From Oscillospiraceae bacterium (GTDB taxonomy: Bacteria > Bacillota > Clostridia > Oscillospirales > Oscillospiraceae): a stretch of DNA of 42,002 nt. The stretch lies in assembly GCA_031270395.1 (NCBI GenBank), contig JAISXU010000062.1, positions 1 through 42,002 of the forward strand, read 5' to 3'. Position 1 is the first letter of the stretch. The number at the start of each line of letters is the position of its first letter. Below the pieces are notes generated by a model. The model did not search any database, had not been told where the DNA came from, and was given only the letters and a program-made list of their open reading frames with translations. The position numbers and the translations under genes are program-made. Positions 33,736-41,999 of the stretch are shown here, one piece after another.

Positions 33736-35163
33736 TTAAGAGAAGTTAACGCACACAAGCTTGGGCTCGGTGAATTCGAGCATGCCGTACATGCCGCCCT
33801 CCTTGCCGATGCCGGATTCCTTTACGCTCGTGCCCCACGGCTGCTCGTTCGTGAGCATCTGGCAGTTGATGAACACGGCCCCCACGCGCAGCTTGCCGAC
33901 GAGCTTGAGCCCCCGGCCGATATTCCGCGTCCATACGTGCGCGCACAGGCCGTAATCCGAGTCGTTGGCGAGAGAGACGAGATCGTCGTCGTCCGTGTAT
34001 TTTATTATTACGGCGACCGGCCCGAATATTTCCTCCCGCGCCGCTTTCATATCGTGTGTGCAGTCGGCCAGTACCGTGGGCGCGACGAAGAAGCCGCGCT
34101 CCGACGCCGTGCCGCCCGTGACGACGCGCGCGCCCTCGGCCCTTGCGCTCTCAATGTAGCCCATGACCTTCTTCTGGTGCTCCCGCGAGACAACCGGGCC
34201 CATCTGTACGCTCCTGTCGGACGGGTCTCCGACCTTCAGCCCCTCGGCGTATTTTGCGAATTTCGCTATAAATTCGTCATACGCCGACTCGTGTACGTAA
34301 TATCTGCCCGGCCCGGAGCAGTGCTGTCCCGAGTTGTTGAACTGCCGCCACGCGAGCACCTTCAGCGACGCGTCGATATCGGCGTCAGGGAAGATGAGCA
34401 CGGGGTTGTTGCCGCCGAGCTCCATCACGCACTTTTTGACCGTCGGCGCGGCGGACGCGAGGATAGTCTTGCCGGTCTCGCTCGAACCCGTGAAGCCGAC
34501 AAGGTCTACGCCGGGATGCGACGCGAGCGCCGCGCCCACCGCGCCTCCCGGCCCCGTGATAACGTTGACCGCGCCGGGCGTGAGTCCCTCCGCCTGTGAT
34601 ATCACCTCCGCGAATTTGAGCCCGATGAGCGAATTCACGGACGGCGGCTTTAATACGCACGTGTTGCCGACGGCGAGCGCCGGCGCGAGCTTTACGGCCG
34701 TCATGATGGTCGGGAGGTTCCACGGGATTATGAACCCGATCACCCCGACGGGCTCGCGCTTTATATAGGTGAGCGTGTCGCCGGGAACGGGTATCTCGTC
34801 GCCCTTGATACGCAGCGCCGCGTTCGCGCTCCATTCAAACTTCTCGGCGGCGCCCATGCACACGCCGAACGCGTCGGCGTAGGGCGTACCGTGCTCCAGT
34901 CCCTCGATTTTCGCCATCTCGTCCGCGTTCTCGCGTATCAGCGACGCTATGTTAAACAGCACCTTATTCCGCTCGGCCTGCGCCAGCCCCGACCACGCCG
35001 GGAACGCGGCGCGCGCCGCTGCCACCGCGCGATCCACGTCCTGCGCGCCCGCGGACGGCGCCGTTCCTATAGCCTCGCCCGTCGAGGGGTTGAGTGTCGT
35101 GAGCACGGCGCCTGACGCGGCGTCCGCCCAAGCGCCGGCGATGTACATCTTTCGTTCGATCAT
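33736..35163 (-). CDS. NAD(P)-dependent aldehyde dehydrogenase (second of two)
   Basis: A 475-residue ALDH with N149 in FIIPWNLP, E248 in VMELGGNN, and nucleophile C282 in NNSGQHCSGPGR. It is the first gene of the minus-strand run ALDH-ALDH-ADH-rsfS-leuS, with a good promoter directly upstream (35213-35241) and AAGGGGAT before the ATG. Two different ALDHs in tandem suggest two aldehydes or a heteromeric enzyme. A broad-range role in detoxification or amino-acid or alcohol fermentation is possible; nothing in the sequence decides. Confidence 0.92.
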   Translation of the reverse strand: MIERKMYIAGAWADAASGAVLTTLNPSTGEAIGTAPSAGAQDVDRAVAAARAAFPAWSGLAQAERNKVLFNIASLIRENADEMAKIEGLEHGTPYADAFGVCMGAAEKFEWSANAALRIKGDEIPVPGDTLTYIKREPVGVIGFIIPWNLPTIMTAVKLAPALAVGNTCVLKPPSVNSLIGLKFAEVISQAEGLTPGAVNVITGPGGAVGAALASHPGVDLVGFTGSSETGKTILASAAPTVKKCVMELGGNNPVLIFPDADIDASLKVLAWRQFNNSGQHCSGPGRYYVHESAYDEFIAKFAKYAEGLKVGDPSDRSVQMGPVVSREHQKKVMGYIESARAEGARVVTGGTASERGFFVAPTVLADCTHDMKAAREEIFGPVAVIIKYTDDDDLVSLANDSDYGLCAHVWTRNIGRGLKLVGKLRVGAVFINCQMLTNEQPWGTSVKESGIGKEGGMYGMLEFTEPKLVCVNFS

Positions 35164-35212
35164 TGCGGCAATATCCCCTTTACTTCAGTTATCGCGTCGG
35201 TTACCAGGGGAC

Positions 35213-35241
35213 ATTATACCAAAATAGTTTGTAAAATGCAA
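35213..35241 (-). promoter_or_regulatory. Promoter of the ALDH-ALDH-ADH-rsfS-leuS run
   Basis: On the minus strand TTGCAT (35236-35241) and a perfect TATAAT (35213-35218) are separated by exactly 17 bases. The predicted start lies about 43 bases before the ALDH ATG. Confidence 0.65.
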
Positions 35242-35252
35242 TGCGCTCGCGG

Positions 35253-35281
35253 TTGCGATTTGGACGCGGCTAGGGTATAAT
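35253..35281 (+). promoter_or_regulatory. Promoter of tsaD-polC
   Basis: TTGCGA (35253-35258), a 17-base spacer and a perfect TATAAT (35276-35281) on the plus strand, back to back with the minus-strand promoter (11 bases between the two -35 boxes). Transcription would begin at about 35288-35289, right at the ATG of tsaD. Confidence 0.6.
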
Positions 35282-35288
35282 GGATATT

Positions 35289-36308
35289 ATGCTGATACTG
35301 TCAATAGAGACGTCGTGCGACGAGACGGCCGCGGCGGTGACGCGTGACGGGCGGATTGTGCTGGCCGACGAGATATTCTCACAGGTCGATAAGCACGCGC
35401 TGTACGGAGGCGTCGTGCCGGAGATAGCCTCGCGCTCGCACGTCGAGGTCATAACCGACCTCGCGGATTCGGCGCTGCGAAGCGCCGGGGCGGAGCGCGG
35501 GGAGCTCGACGCCGTCGCCGTAACGTGCGCGCCCGGACTCATAGGCGCGCTGCTGGCAGGCGTCAGCTTCGCAAAGGGCGCGGCGTTCTCGCTCGGCGTC
35601 CCGCTCATACCCGTCCACCACATAAGAGGGCATATCGCGTCGAACTATATAGCGTTTCCGGAGCTTGCGCCGCCTTTTCTTTGTCTCATTGTCTCCGGCG
35701 GCAACAGCCTGATCGCGGACGTCAGGGGCTATACCGACATGAGCGTCATAGGCGCGACGCGCGACGACGCCGCGGGCGAGTGCTTTGACAAGGTGGCCCG
35801 CGCGCTCGGACTCGGCTACCCGGGCGGTAAATTGATCGACGAGCTCGCGCGCGGCGGCGACGACACGGCGTTCAAGCTGCCGCGCGCCTCCGTCGAGGGC
35901 CGGCCGTATGACATGTCGTTTTCCGGCTTGAAGTCGGCGGTAATAAACGTGCTGCGCGGCGCGGAGCGGCGCGGTGAGGAATTGGATTTGCGCTCGCTGG
36001 CGGCGTCGTTCTCGGCGGCTGTGAGTGACGCGCTCGTGCCGCGCGTGATGGACGCGGCGCGCAAACTCGGCCGCGACAAAATAGCCGTCGCCGGCGGCGT
36101 GGCGGCCAACTCCCGCATACGCGGCGATTTTGAGAGGGCGGCGCGCGCAGACGGACGCCGACTTTACATGCCGCCGCCGGCCCTGTGCGGAGACAACGCC
36201 GCAATGATCGGCTGTCAGGGGTACTACGAATACCTCGCCGGCGTCCGCGCCGACATGTCGCTCAACGCGTACGCGACAATGCCGATCGACAAAAAGGAAT
36301 GGTTATAA
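35289..36308 (+). CDS. tsaD: tRNA N6-threonylcarbamoyladenosine transferase catalytic subunit
   Basis: Transfers threonylcarbamoyl from its AMP ester to A37 of ANN-decoding tRNAs, with TsaB and TsaE. The ASKHA-fold protein of 339 residues starts MLILSIETSCDETAAAV. H111 and H115 in HHIRGH bind the metal, and SGGNSLI and GGVAANSRIR are present. An ATG at 35280 overlaps the -10 box, so the ATG at 35289 is preferred. No Shine-Dalgarno site stands before either, and translation may be leaderless. Its stop lies two bases before the polC start. Confidence 0.95.
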   Translation: MLILSIETSCDETAAAVTRDGRIVLADEIFSQVDKHALYGGVVPEIASRSHVEVITDLADSALRSAGAERGELDAVAVTCAPGLIGALLAGVSFAKGAAFSLGVPLIPVHHIRGHIASNYIAFPELAPPFLCLIVSGGNSLIADVRGYTDMSVIGATRDDAAGECFDKVARALGLGYPGGKLIDELARGGDDTAFKLPRASVEGRPYDMSFSGLKSAVINVLRGAERRGEELDLRSLAASFSAAVSDALVPRVMDAARKLGRDKIAVAGGVAANSRIRGDFERAARADGRRLYMPPPALCGDNAAMIGCQGYYEYLAGVRADMSLNAYATMPIDKKEWL

Positions 36309-36310
36309 GT

Positions 36311-39300
36311 ATGTCTACTATGAATCCTGAAAGCATGTTCGGCGACGAGCTGGCGAAGCTCGGAGAGGACGGCGAGCTGCCCGGGACGTTCAGCGGCGCG
36401 AGCGTCGCTGCGGTGAGGCTGGAGGACGACGGGCGGCGGGCGGTGCTCGACATCTGTTTCGATAAACCGACGGCGCCTGTCGATATCGCCGCCGCGGAGT
36501 CCGCTCTGGTGTCAAGGCTGGGACTGGAGTCCGTAAAAATAAAGGCGTCTCTGCGCGGCGGAGCGCAGAAAAAGAAACGCGCGCGCGTCATTTTCGGAAA
36601 GCCGCACGGGCGCGGCAAGGTGACGCCGATAGGCGAATTGGCGCAGTACGTGGGAAAGGCCGCCGTGCGCGGAGAGGTTTTCGACGAGCCCGACTGTCGC
36701 CAGACGAAAACGGGCGCGTGGCTGCTGTCGTTCTACATAACCGACTACACGGGCTCGCTTCACGTCAGAAAATTTTTGAATAACGATAAATCACCAAGCA
36801 CCGAGAGTGCGATACGCTCCATTAAGCGCTTCATTAAGCCGGGCGTGTATCTCACGGTCTCCGGAGAGCTCTCGGAGAGCAAATACGACAACGGCGAGAT
36901 CGTGATGAGGCCCGACAATATAGAGACGTATGAGCGACCCGTCAGGAGCGACGGCGCGGAGAGCAAGCGCGTGGAGCTGCATCTGCACACGCGTATGTCG
37001 GCGATGGACGCCCTGACCGACGCCGAGGCCGCCGTAAAACGGGCGATCGAGTGGGGCCATACGGCCGTCGCCATAACGGATCACGGCGTCGTGCAGTCCT
37101 TTCCGGAGGCCATGAAAGCGGCCGGCGACAGGATAAAGGTCATTTACGGCGTCGAGGGCTATTACCTGAACGACGTTGACGGCCGTCCCGCCGTATTCGG
37201 CGCGCCGGGCGGCTCCGCGCGCGACGAGATAGTCGTGTTCGACATCGAGACCACAGGGCTGTCCGCGCGCGACGACGCCATAACGGAGATAGGCGCCGTC
37301 ATTATGCGCGACGGGCGCGAGACGGAGCGCTTCCATACGTTCGCCGACCCGGACAGGCCGATTCCGCCGGATATAACACGGCTCACCGGCATAAGGGACA
37401 GCGACGTGGCGGGCGCGCCGTCGCAGATGGCCGCGGTCACGGCGTTTCTCGAATTTGCCGGAGACAGGACGCTGGCCGCGCACAACGCGCCGTTTGATAT
37501 AGGCTTTATACACGAGGTATGCCGGCGCGGCGGCGTCTATTTTTCGCCCGTCTACATAGACACGCTGACGCTGTCCCGCTCTCTGTTCCCGGAGTTCCGG
37601 AGACACGGGCTGAGCGACGTAGCGGGTTACCTGGGATTGCCGTCATTTAATCACCACAGGGCGGTGGACGACGCCGCCGTCACGGGCATGATCCTGACGC
37701 GTTTTTTTAAGGAGCTCAGCGAACGCGGCGTTACGGAGCTCGCGTCCATAAACGGACATCTCAGCGACTCCGACGCGCTGCTCAGCCAGATAAGAAAGGG
37801 TAATTTCAGGCCGAACCACATAATATTGCTCGCGCGCACGCAGGCAGGCATACGCAATCTATACACGCTTATCACGAAGAGCCATCTCGAATTTATCGGC
37901 AAAAATCCCATCATCCCCAAAAGCGAGCTCATGCGTTACAGGGAAGGGCTGATCATAGGTTCGGCCTGCGAGGCGGGCGAGGTGTTCAGGCGCATAACGG
38001 ACGGCGCGGGAGAGCTCGAGCTGAGGCGTATAGCGGAATTCTATGACTATCTGGAGATACAGCCGCTTTGTAATAACTATTTCATGTTAGCGGGCGACAG
38101 ACCGCGCGCGAGGGACGCCGAACAACTTCGGGAATTCAACCGGAGAGTCGTGGAGCTGGGCAAAAAGCTGGGCAAGCCCGTGGTGGCGACGGGCGACGTA
38201 CATTTTCTCGAACCCGAGCACGAGATATACAGGCAGATACTGCTGACGTCAAAGGGCTACGGCTCGGCAGGCGATCCGACGCCGCTGTACTTCAGGACGA
38301 CGGACGAAATGCTCGAGGAATTTGCGTATCTCGGGCGCGATACGGCGTATGAGGTCGTCGTCACGAATTCCCGCGCCATAGCGGACATGTGCGATACGGT
38401 GCGTCCGCTGCCGCCCGCGAAAAAGCTGTTCGCCCCCAAGCTGGAGGGCAGCGCGGAGGAGCTGCGTTCACTCGTGTACGGGCGGCTGCGGGAGCTGTAC
38501 GGCGACGTCCCGCCCGGGATCGTCAGCCGGCGCGTAGAGACGGAGATGCGCGACATTCTCGATCGCAACTACGACGTCATCTATATGACTGCGCAAAAGC
38601 TCGTGGCGGACTCCATGTCGCACGGGTATCTCGTGGGCTCGCGCGGCAGCGTCGGCTCGTCGGTCGCCGCGTTTCTCGCGGGCATAACGGAGGTCAACGC
38701 GCTGCCGTCGCACTACCGCTGCCCCGAGTGCCGGTTTTCCGATTTTGATACGGGCCACGCGGGAGGCTTCGGCTGCGGCGCGGACATGCCCGACAAGGCC
38801 TGCCCCGTGTGCGGGCGCGAGCTCATAAAGGACGGCTTTGACATCCCGTTCGAGACGTTTTTGGGGTTCGGAGGCGACAAGGTGCCGGATATCGACCTCA
38901 ATTTCTCCGGCGAATACCAGCAGGACGCCCACAGATACACAAACGAGATATTCGGCGCCGACCACGTGTTCAGGGCGGGCACGATAGGTACGATAGCGTT
39001 CAAAACAGCGTACGGTTATGTTAAGAACTATCTGGAAAAAACGCAGCGCACCGTCTCCGCTGCCGAGGAGAGACGCCTTGCGCTCGGCTGCGTCGGCGTC
39101 AAACGCACGACGGGACAGCATCCGGGCGGTCTCATAGTCATACCGCAGGATATGGAGATAGTCGATTTTTGCCCCGCGCAGCACCCGGCCGACGACACGG
39201 GCGCGGGCGTAGTCACCACGCACTTCGACTACCACTGCATGGAGGAAAATCTGCTCAAGCTCGACGAACTGGGACACGACGACCCCACAATGCTGAAAAT

Positions 39301-40327
39301 ACTCGAGGACATGACGCGTATAGACGCGCGCGAGATACGTCTCGACGACCCGGAAACTATGGCGATCTTCACGTCGCCCGGGCCGCTCGGGCTGCCCCTT
39401 GACGACGCCGTCATAGGCGATACGGGTTCGCTGGGGATACCGGAATTCGGCACCGGCTTTACGCGCCAGATGTTGAGCGAGACGAAGCCGGATAAATTCG
39501 ACACGCTCGTACGCCTCTCGGGCTTCTCTCACGGGACAAACGTGTGGACAAATAACGCGCGCGACATCATCAGGAACGGCACGGCGGGTATCGGCGAGAC
39601 TATAGGCTGCCGCGACGATATTATGTTGTACCTCATATCAAAGGGCATGGACGAAAAAGCGGCGTTTCAGATAATGGAGAGCGTACGAAAGGGCAAGGGC
39701 CTCCCCGGCGGGACGGGCGACGACATGAGACGCCTGGGCGTGCCGGAGTGGTACATAGAGTCGTGCGGGAAGATAGAGTATCTGTTTCCCAAGGCGCATG
39801 CCGTGGCGTATGTGATGATGGCGTTCCGCATAGCGTGGTTCAAGGTGCATAAGCCGCTTGAGTTCTACGGCGCGTACTTCTACAGGCGAAGTCAAAAGGA
39901 CGCGTTCGACGCGGCGTACATGGCCCGGGGGCTTGACCCGGTGCGGTCAAAAATACGCGCGATACGCGACATGATGGGCGTCAAAAAAGCCACGGCTAAG
40001 GACGAGGATATGCTCACCACGCTGGAGGTGTGCTATGAGTTCTATATGCGCGGTTTCGAGTTTGCCGATATAGACCTGTATAAGTCGGACGCGGTGAAAT
40101 TCAAGGTGACGGACGACGGGCGTCTTCGTCCCCCGTTTGTGTCGATCAGCGGTCTCGGCGAGATCGCGGCGCGTGAAATTGCGGACAAGCGGCAGGCGCT
40201 GCAGTTCATTTCGGTGGAGGACCTGGCGGCGTACTGCTCAAAGGTGTCCGCGGTGAATGTCGAGCAGCTGCGCGAGCTCGGCGCGTTCGCCGACATGCCG
40301 GAGTCGAGCCAGATGTCGCTGTTCTAG
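36311..40327 (+). CDS. polC: DNA polymerase III alpha subunit, PolC type
   Basis: The replicative polymerase of low-GC-type Gram-positives, 1338 residues from the ATG at 36311 (AAGGAATGG upstream). In order: a short N-terminal domain; an OB domain (about 95-210); the first PHP part with HLHT at 224-227; an inserted DEDD 3'-5' exonuclease with D311-I-E313-TTG; the rest of PHP; a zinc-type cysteine set CPEC...CPVC (about 805-838); and the polymerase palm with D860 and D862 in PDIDLNFSG. It ends QMSLF, a beta-clamp-binding pentapeptide. It is about 100 residues shorter than Bacillus PolC, mostly at the N-terminus. It is transcribed with tsaD. Confidence 0.97.
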   Translation: MSTMNPESMFGDELAKLGEDGELPGTFSGASVAAVRLEDDGRRAVLDICFDKPTAPVDIAAAESALVSRLGLESVKIKASLRGGAQKKKRARVIFGKPHGRGKVTPIGELAQYVGKAAVRGEVFDEPDCRQTKTGAWLLSFYITDYTGSLHVRKFLNNDKSPSTESAIRSIKRFIKPGVYLTVSGELSESKYDNGEIVMRPDNIETYERPVRSDGAESKRVELHLHTRMSAMDALTDAEAAVKRAIEWGHTAVAITDHGVVQSFPEAMKAAGDRIKVIYGVEGYYLNDVDGRPAVFGAPGGSARDEIVVFDIETTGLSARDDAITEIGAVIMRDGRETERFHTFADPDRPIPPDITRLTGIRDSDVAGAPSQMAAVTAFLEFAGDRTLAAHNAPFDIGFIHEVCRRGGVYFSPVYIDTLTLSRSLFPEFRRHGLSDVAGYLGLPSFNHHRAVDDAAVTGMILTRFFKELSERGVTELASINGHLSDSDALLSQIRKGNFRPNHIILLARTQAGIRNLYTLITKSHLEFIGKNPIIPKSELMRYREGLIIGSACEAGEVFRRITDGAGELELRRIAEFYDYLEIQPLCNNYFMLAGDRPRARDAEQLREFNRRVVELGKKLGKPVVATGDVHFLEPEHEIYRQILLTSKGYGSAGDPTPLYFRTTDEMLEEFAYLGRDTAYEVVVTNSRAIADMCDTVRPLPPAKKLFAPKLEGSAEELRSLVYGRLRELYGDVPPGIVSRRVETEMRDILDRNYDVIYMTAQKLVADSMSHGYLVGSRGSVGSSVAAFLAGITEVNALPSHYRCPECRFSDFDTGHAGGFGCGADMPDKACPVCGRELIKDGFDIPFETFLGFGGDKVPDIDLNFSGEYQQDAHRYTNEIFGADHVFRAGTIGTIAFKTAYGYVKNYLEKTQRTVSAAEERRLALGCVGVKRTTGQHPGGLIVIPQDMEIVDFCPAQHPADDTGAGVVTTHFDYHCMEENLLKLDELGHDDPTMLKILEDMTRIDAREIRLDDPETMAIFTSPGPLGLPLDDAVIGDTGSLGIPEFGTGFTRQMLSETKPDKFDTLVRLSGFSHGTNVWTNNARDIIRNGTAGIGETIGCRDDIMLYLISKGMDEKAAFQIMESVRKGKGLPGGTGDDMRRLGVPEWYIESCGKIEYLFPKAHAVAYVMMAFRIAWFKVHKPLEFYGAYFYRRSQKDAFDAAYMARGLDPVRSKIRAIRDMMGVKKATAKDEDMLTTLEVCYEFYMRGFEFADIDLYKSDAVKFKVTDDGRLRPPFVSISGLGEIAAREIADKRQALQFISVEDLAAYCSKVSAVNVEQLRELGAFADMPESSQMSLF

Positions 40328-40333
40328 GCGGTC

Positions 40334-40372
40334 GCGCGGGCGACATTCGCGCGCGGCGAATGTCGCCCGCGC
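40334..40372. terminator. 17-bp hairpin between convergent polC and ABC-F genes
   Basis: The arm at 40334-40350 is exactly complementary to 40356-40372, with loop GCGCG; three more pairs (GGT/ACC) continue past one mismatch. It starts seven bases after the polC stop and ends five bases before the end of the converging gene, so it probably ends transcription from both sides. No long T-run is present. Confidence 0.65.
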
Positions 40373-40377
40373 AACCG

Positions 40378-41856
40378 TTATAAATCCGCCGTTTTCGTCG
40401 CTATCTTATCGCAGAACACGCTGTCGTGCTCCACGAACAGGATCGTGGGCTCATATTCGAGCAGCAGCTCCTCGATCTGCATACGCGATATGACGTCGAT
40501 ATAGTTCAGCGGCTCGTCCCATATGAGCAGATGCGCTCTCTCGCAGAGACTTTTCGCTATAAGCGTCTTTTTCTTCTGTCCCTCGCTGAAATCCCGGATA
40601 TCCTTTTCAAACTGTAATCTTGAGAAGCCGAGCTTTCGCAGTATCGCCTTAAAGAGGCTCTCGTCTATCCCACACCGCTCCGCGTAATCCGCGAGATCGC
40701 CGCGGAGAAACGACGCGTCCTGCGGAACGTACGATATGGCGAGACGGCTTCCGATTTTTACGCTTCCCGTGTATTCGACATCCTCTCCGCAGATCAGCCG
40801 GAGCACGCTCGTCTTGCCGGAACCGTTCCCGCCGCGCAGCGCGACGCGGTCGCCCCTGTCAATGTCAAAGCTGACGTCGCCGCAGACGCGCTTGCCGCCG
40901 TAGTATATCGCGACGTCCTCCAGCGTGACGAGACGGCTCGCGTGGTACGTGGTCTGTGTGATTTTGAGCGGCTCGGATTCCTCGGTATTTTTCAGGAGCT
41001 TTGATTTTTCCTCAACCGCGTCCTGCCGCCGCGCCGCCGTACTCTTGGCGCGCTTCATCATTTTCGCGGACTTATGGCCGACATACCCGCGGTCAACCCT
41101 AATCCCGGAGTTTCGCGTCCCGTACTTTGTCGCCTCGACTTTATCCGACCAGTCCGACGTCCGGCGCGCGGCCTCGGCCAGCCGTCCGACCTCTTTCCTT
41201 AACCGCTCGTTTTCCTGAAGCTCAAAATTATCGCGCATCTCGCGATTTGCGTACCACGACGAGAAATTGCCGCGCTGTATCTCGATATCCGCCTTATTTA
41301 TCGAGAGCACGTGGTCAATGCACCCGTCGAGGAACGCCCTGTCGTGCGAGACGAGTATGAAGCCCTTTTTGCCGCTGAGATACCGGCTGACGAGTCCGCG
41401 CCCGCGCGCGTCCAAGTGGTTCGTCGGCTCGTCGATTAGCAGAAAGCCGTTTTCCTTCAAAAAAAGCGCGGCGAGCATGAGCTTCGTCCGCTCTCCGTTT
41501 GAGAGCGTGACAAAAGCCCGCGCCAAAACGTCCTCGCCGAGCTCGAGCAGAGACAATTCCCGCGCAAGCTCCCAATCGGGGCAGTCGGGACAGACCCGCT
41601 CGACGACGTCGCGGGCGTTTTTGCACTCCGGCGGTATGTCGTACGGGAAATACTCAAAATCTATAGATGCGCTTATGGCGCCGCCATGCTCGTATTTGCC
41701 GAGCAGCAGGTTCAGAAACGTCGTCTTGCCGCGCCCGTTGCGGCCGATGAAACCGAGCTTCCAATCGGTGTCTATACGGAAGCTGACGTCCTCAAAGATG
41801 TTGTCGTAGCTGCCCTCATACGCGAAGGTCAGCTTCGATACGCTGATCTGCGACAT
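40378..41856 (-). CDS. ABC-F ribosome-protection ATPase, Lsa-like
   Basis: A 492-residue soluble protein with two ABC cassettes and no membrane segments. Cassette 1 has Walker A GRNGRGKTT (38-46), signature LSNGER and Walker B LLIDEPTNHLD. An interdomain linker of charged helices follows (about 205-300). Cassette 2 has GGNGSGKTS, FSEGQKKK and LLIWDEPLN. The opening LTFAYEGSYDNIFEDVSFRIDTDWKLGFIGRNG closely recalls the Lsa group, which dislodges lincosamides, streptogramin A and pleuromutilins from the ribosome. Resistance is inferred, since many ABC-F proteins are housekeeping. AGGAGG lies eight bases before the ATG and can be hidden in a hairpin. Confidence 0.88.
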   Translation of the reverse strand: MSQISVSKLTFAYEGSYDNIFEDVSFRIDTDWKLGFIGRNGRGKTTFLNLLLGKYEHGGAISASIDFEYFPYDIPPECKNARDVVERVCPDCPDWELARELSLLELGEDVLARAFVTLSNGERTKLMLAALFLKENGFLLIDEPTNHLDARGRGLVSRYLSGKKGFILVSHDRAFLDGCIDHVLSINKADIEIQRGNFSSWYANREMRDNFELQENERLRKEVGRLAEAARRTSDWSDKVEATKYGTRNSGIRVDRGYVGHKSAKMMKRAKSTAARRQDAVEEKSKLLKNTEESEPLKITQTTYHASRLVTLEDVAIYYGGKRVCGDVSFDIDRGDRVALRGGNGSGKTSVLRLICGEDVEYTGSVKIGSRLAISYVPQDASFLRGDLADYAERCGIDESLFKAILRKLGFSRLQFEKDIRDFSEGQKKKTLIAKSLCERAHLLIWDEPLNYIDVISRMQIEELLLEYEPTILFVEHDSVFCDKIATKTADL

Positions 41857-41862
41857 GGACGA

Positions 41863-41881
41863 TACCTCCTGTCAAGAGGTA
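41863..41881 (-). promoter_or_regulatory. Hairpin that can hide the ABC-F ribosome-binding site
   Basis: Read on the minus strand, TACCTC pairs perfectly with GAGGTA, leaving a seven-base loop. The right arm includes most of the AGGAGG Shine-Dalgarno sequence (41865-41870) of the ABC-F gene. Closing this hairpin would block translation. Confidence 0.5.
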
Positions 41882-41924
41882 CACATTCTATCACGGGCGC
41901 GAAGCGGCAAGTGATAGAATGTGT
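41881..41924 (-). repeat. 14-bp palindrome in the ABC-F leader
   Basis: ACACATTCTATCAC (41881-41894) and GTGATAGAATGTGT (41911-41924) pair perfectly around a 16-base loop. It adjoins the hairpin over the ribosome site. It may be regulatory or one of the palindromic elements scattered in this genome. Confidence 0.65.
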
Positions 41925-41968
41925 CAGCCCTCGGCGGTTGCCGCGAAGCGGCGAGCCGATGGGGACAT
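41924..41968 (-). CDS. Possible 14-codon leader peptide before the ABC-F gene
   Basis: ATG at 41966-41968 opens a reading frame MSPSARRFAATAEG that stops at 41924-41926, touching the edge of the 14-bp palindrome. Short leader ORFs control many ribosome-protection genes by stalling. No Shine-Dalgarno sequence precedes this ATG, and the frame lies over a hairpin (41931-41959), so it may be chance. Confidence 0.25.
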   Translation of the reverse strand: MSPSARRFAATAEG

Positions 41969-41972
41969 AATG

Positions 41973-41999
41973 TAGAATATCCGCGTTGCGGATATTCTA
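41973..41999. repeat. 12-bp palindrome at the window end
   Basis: TAGAATATCCGC (41973-41984), loop GTT, GCGGATATTCTA (41988-41999), a perfect stem. It shares ATATCCG...CGGATAT with palindrome A at 1835-1859. Another hairpin, GCCGC-GAA-GCGGC inside TCGGC/GCCGA, lies at 41931-41959. Confidence 0.7.

Noticed and set aside
36185-36310. PolC starting inside tsaD at 36185
   Set aside because: The first 42 codons would lie out of frame within tsaD and encode Arg-rich sequence; the ATG at 36311 directly follows the tsaD stop with a ribosome site.
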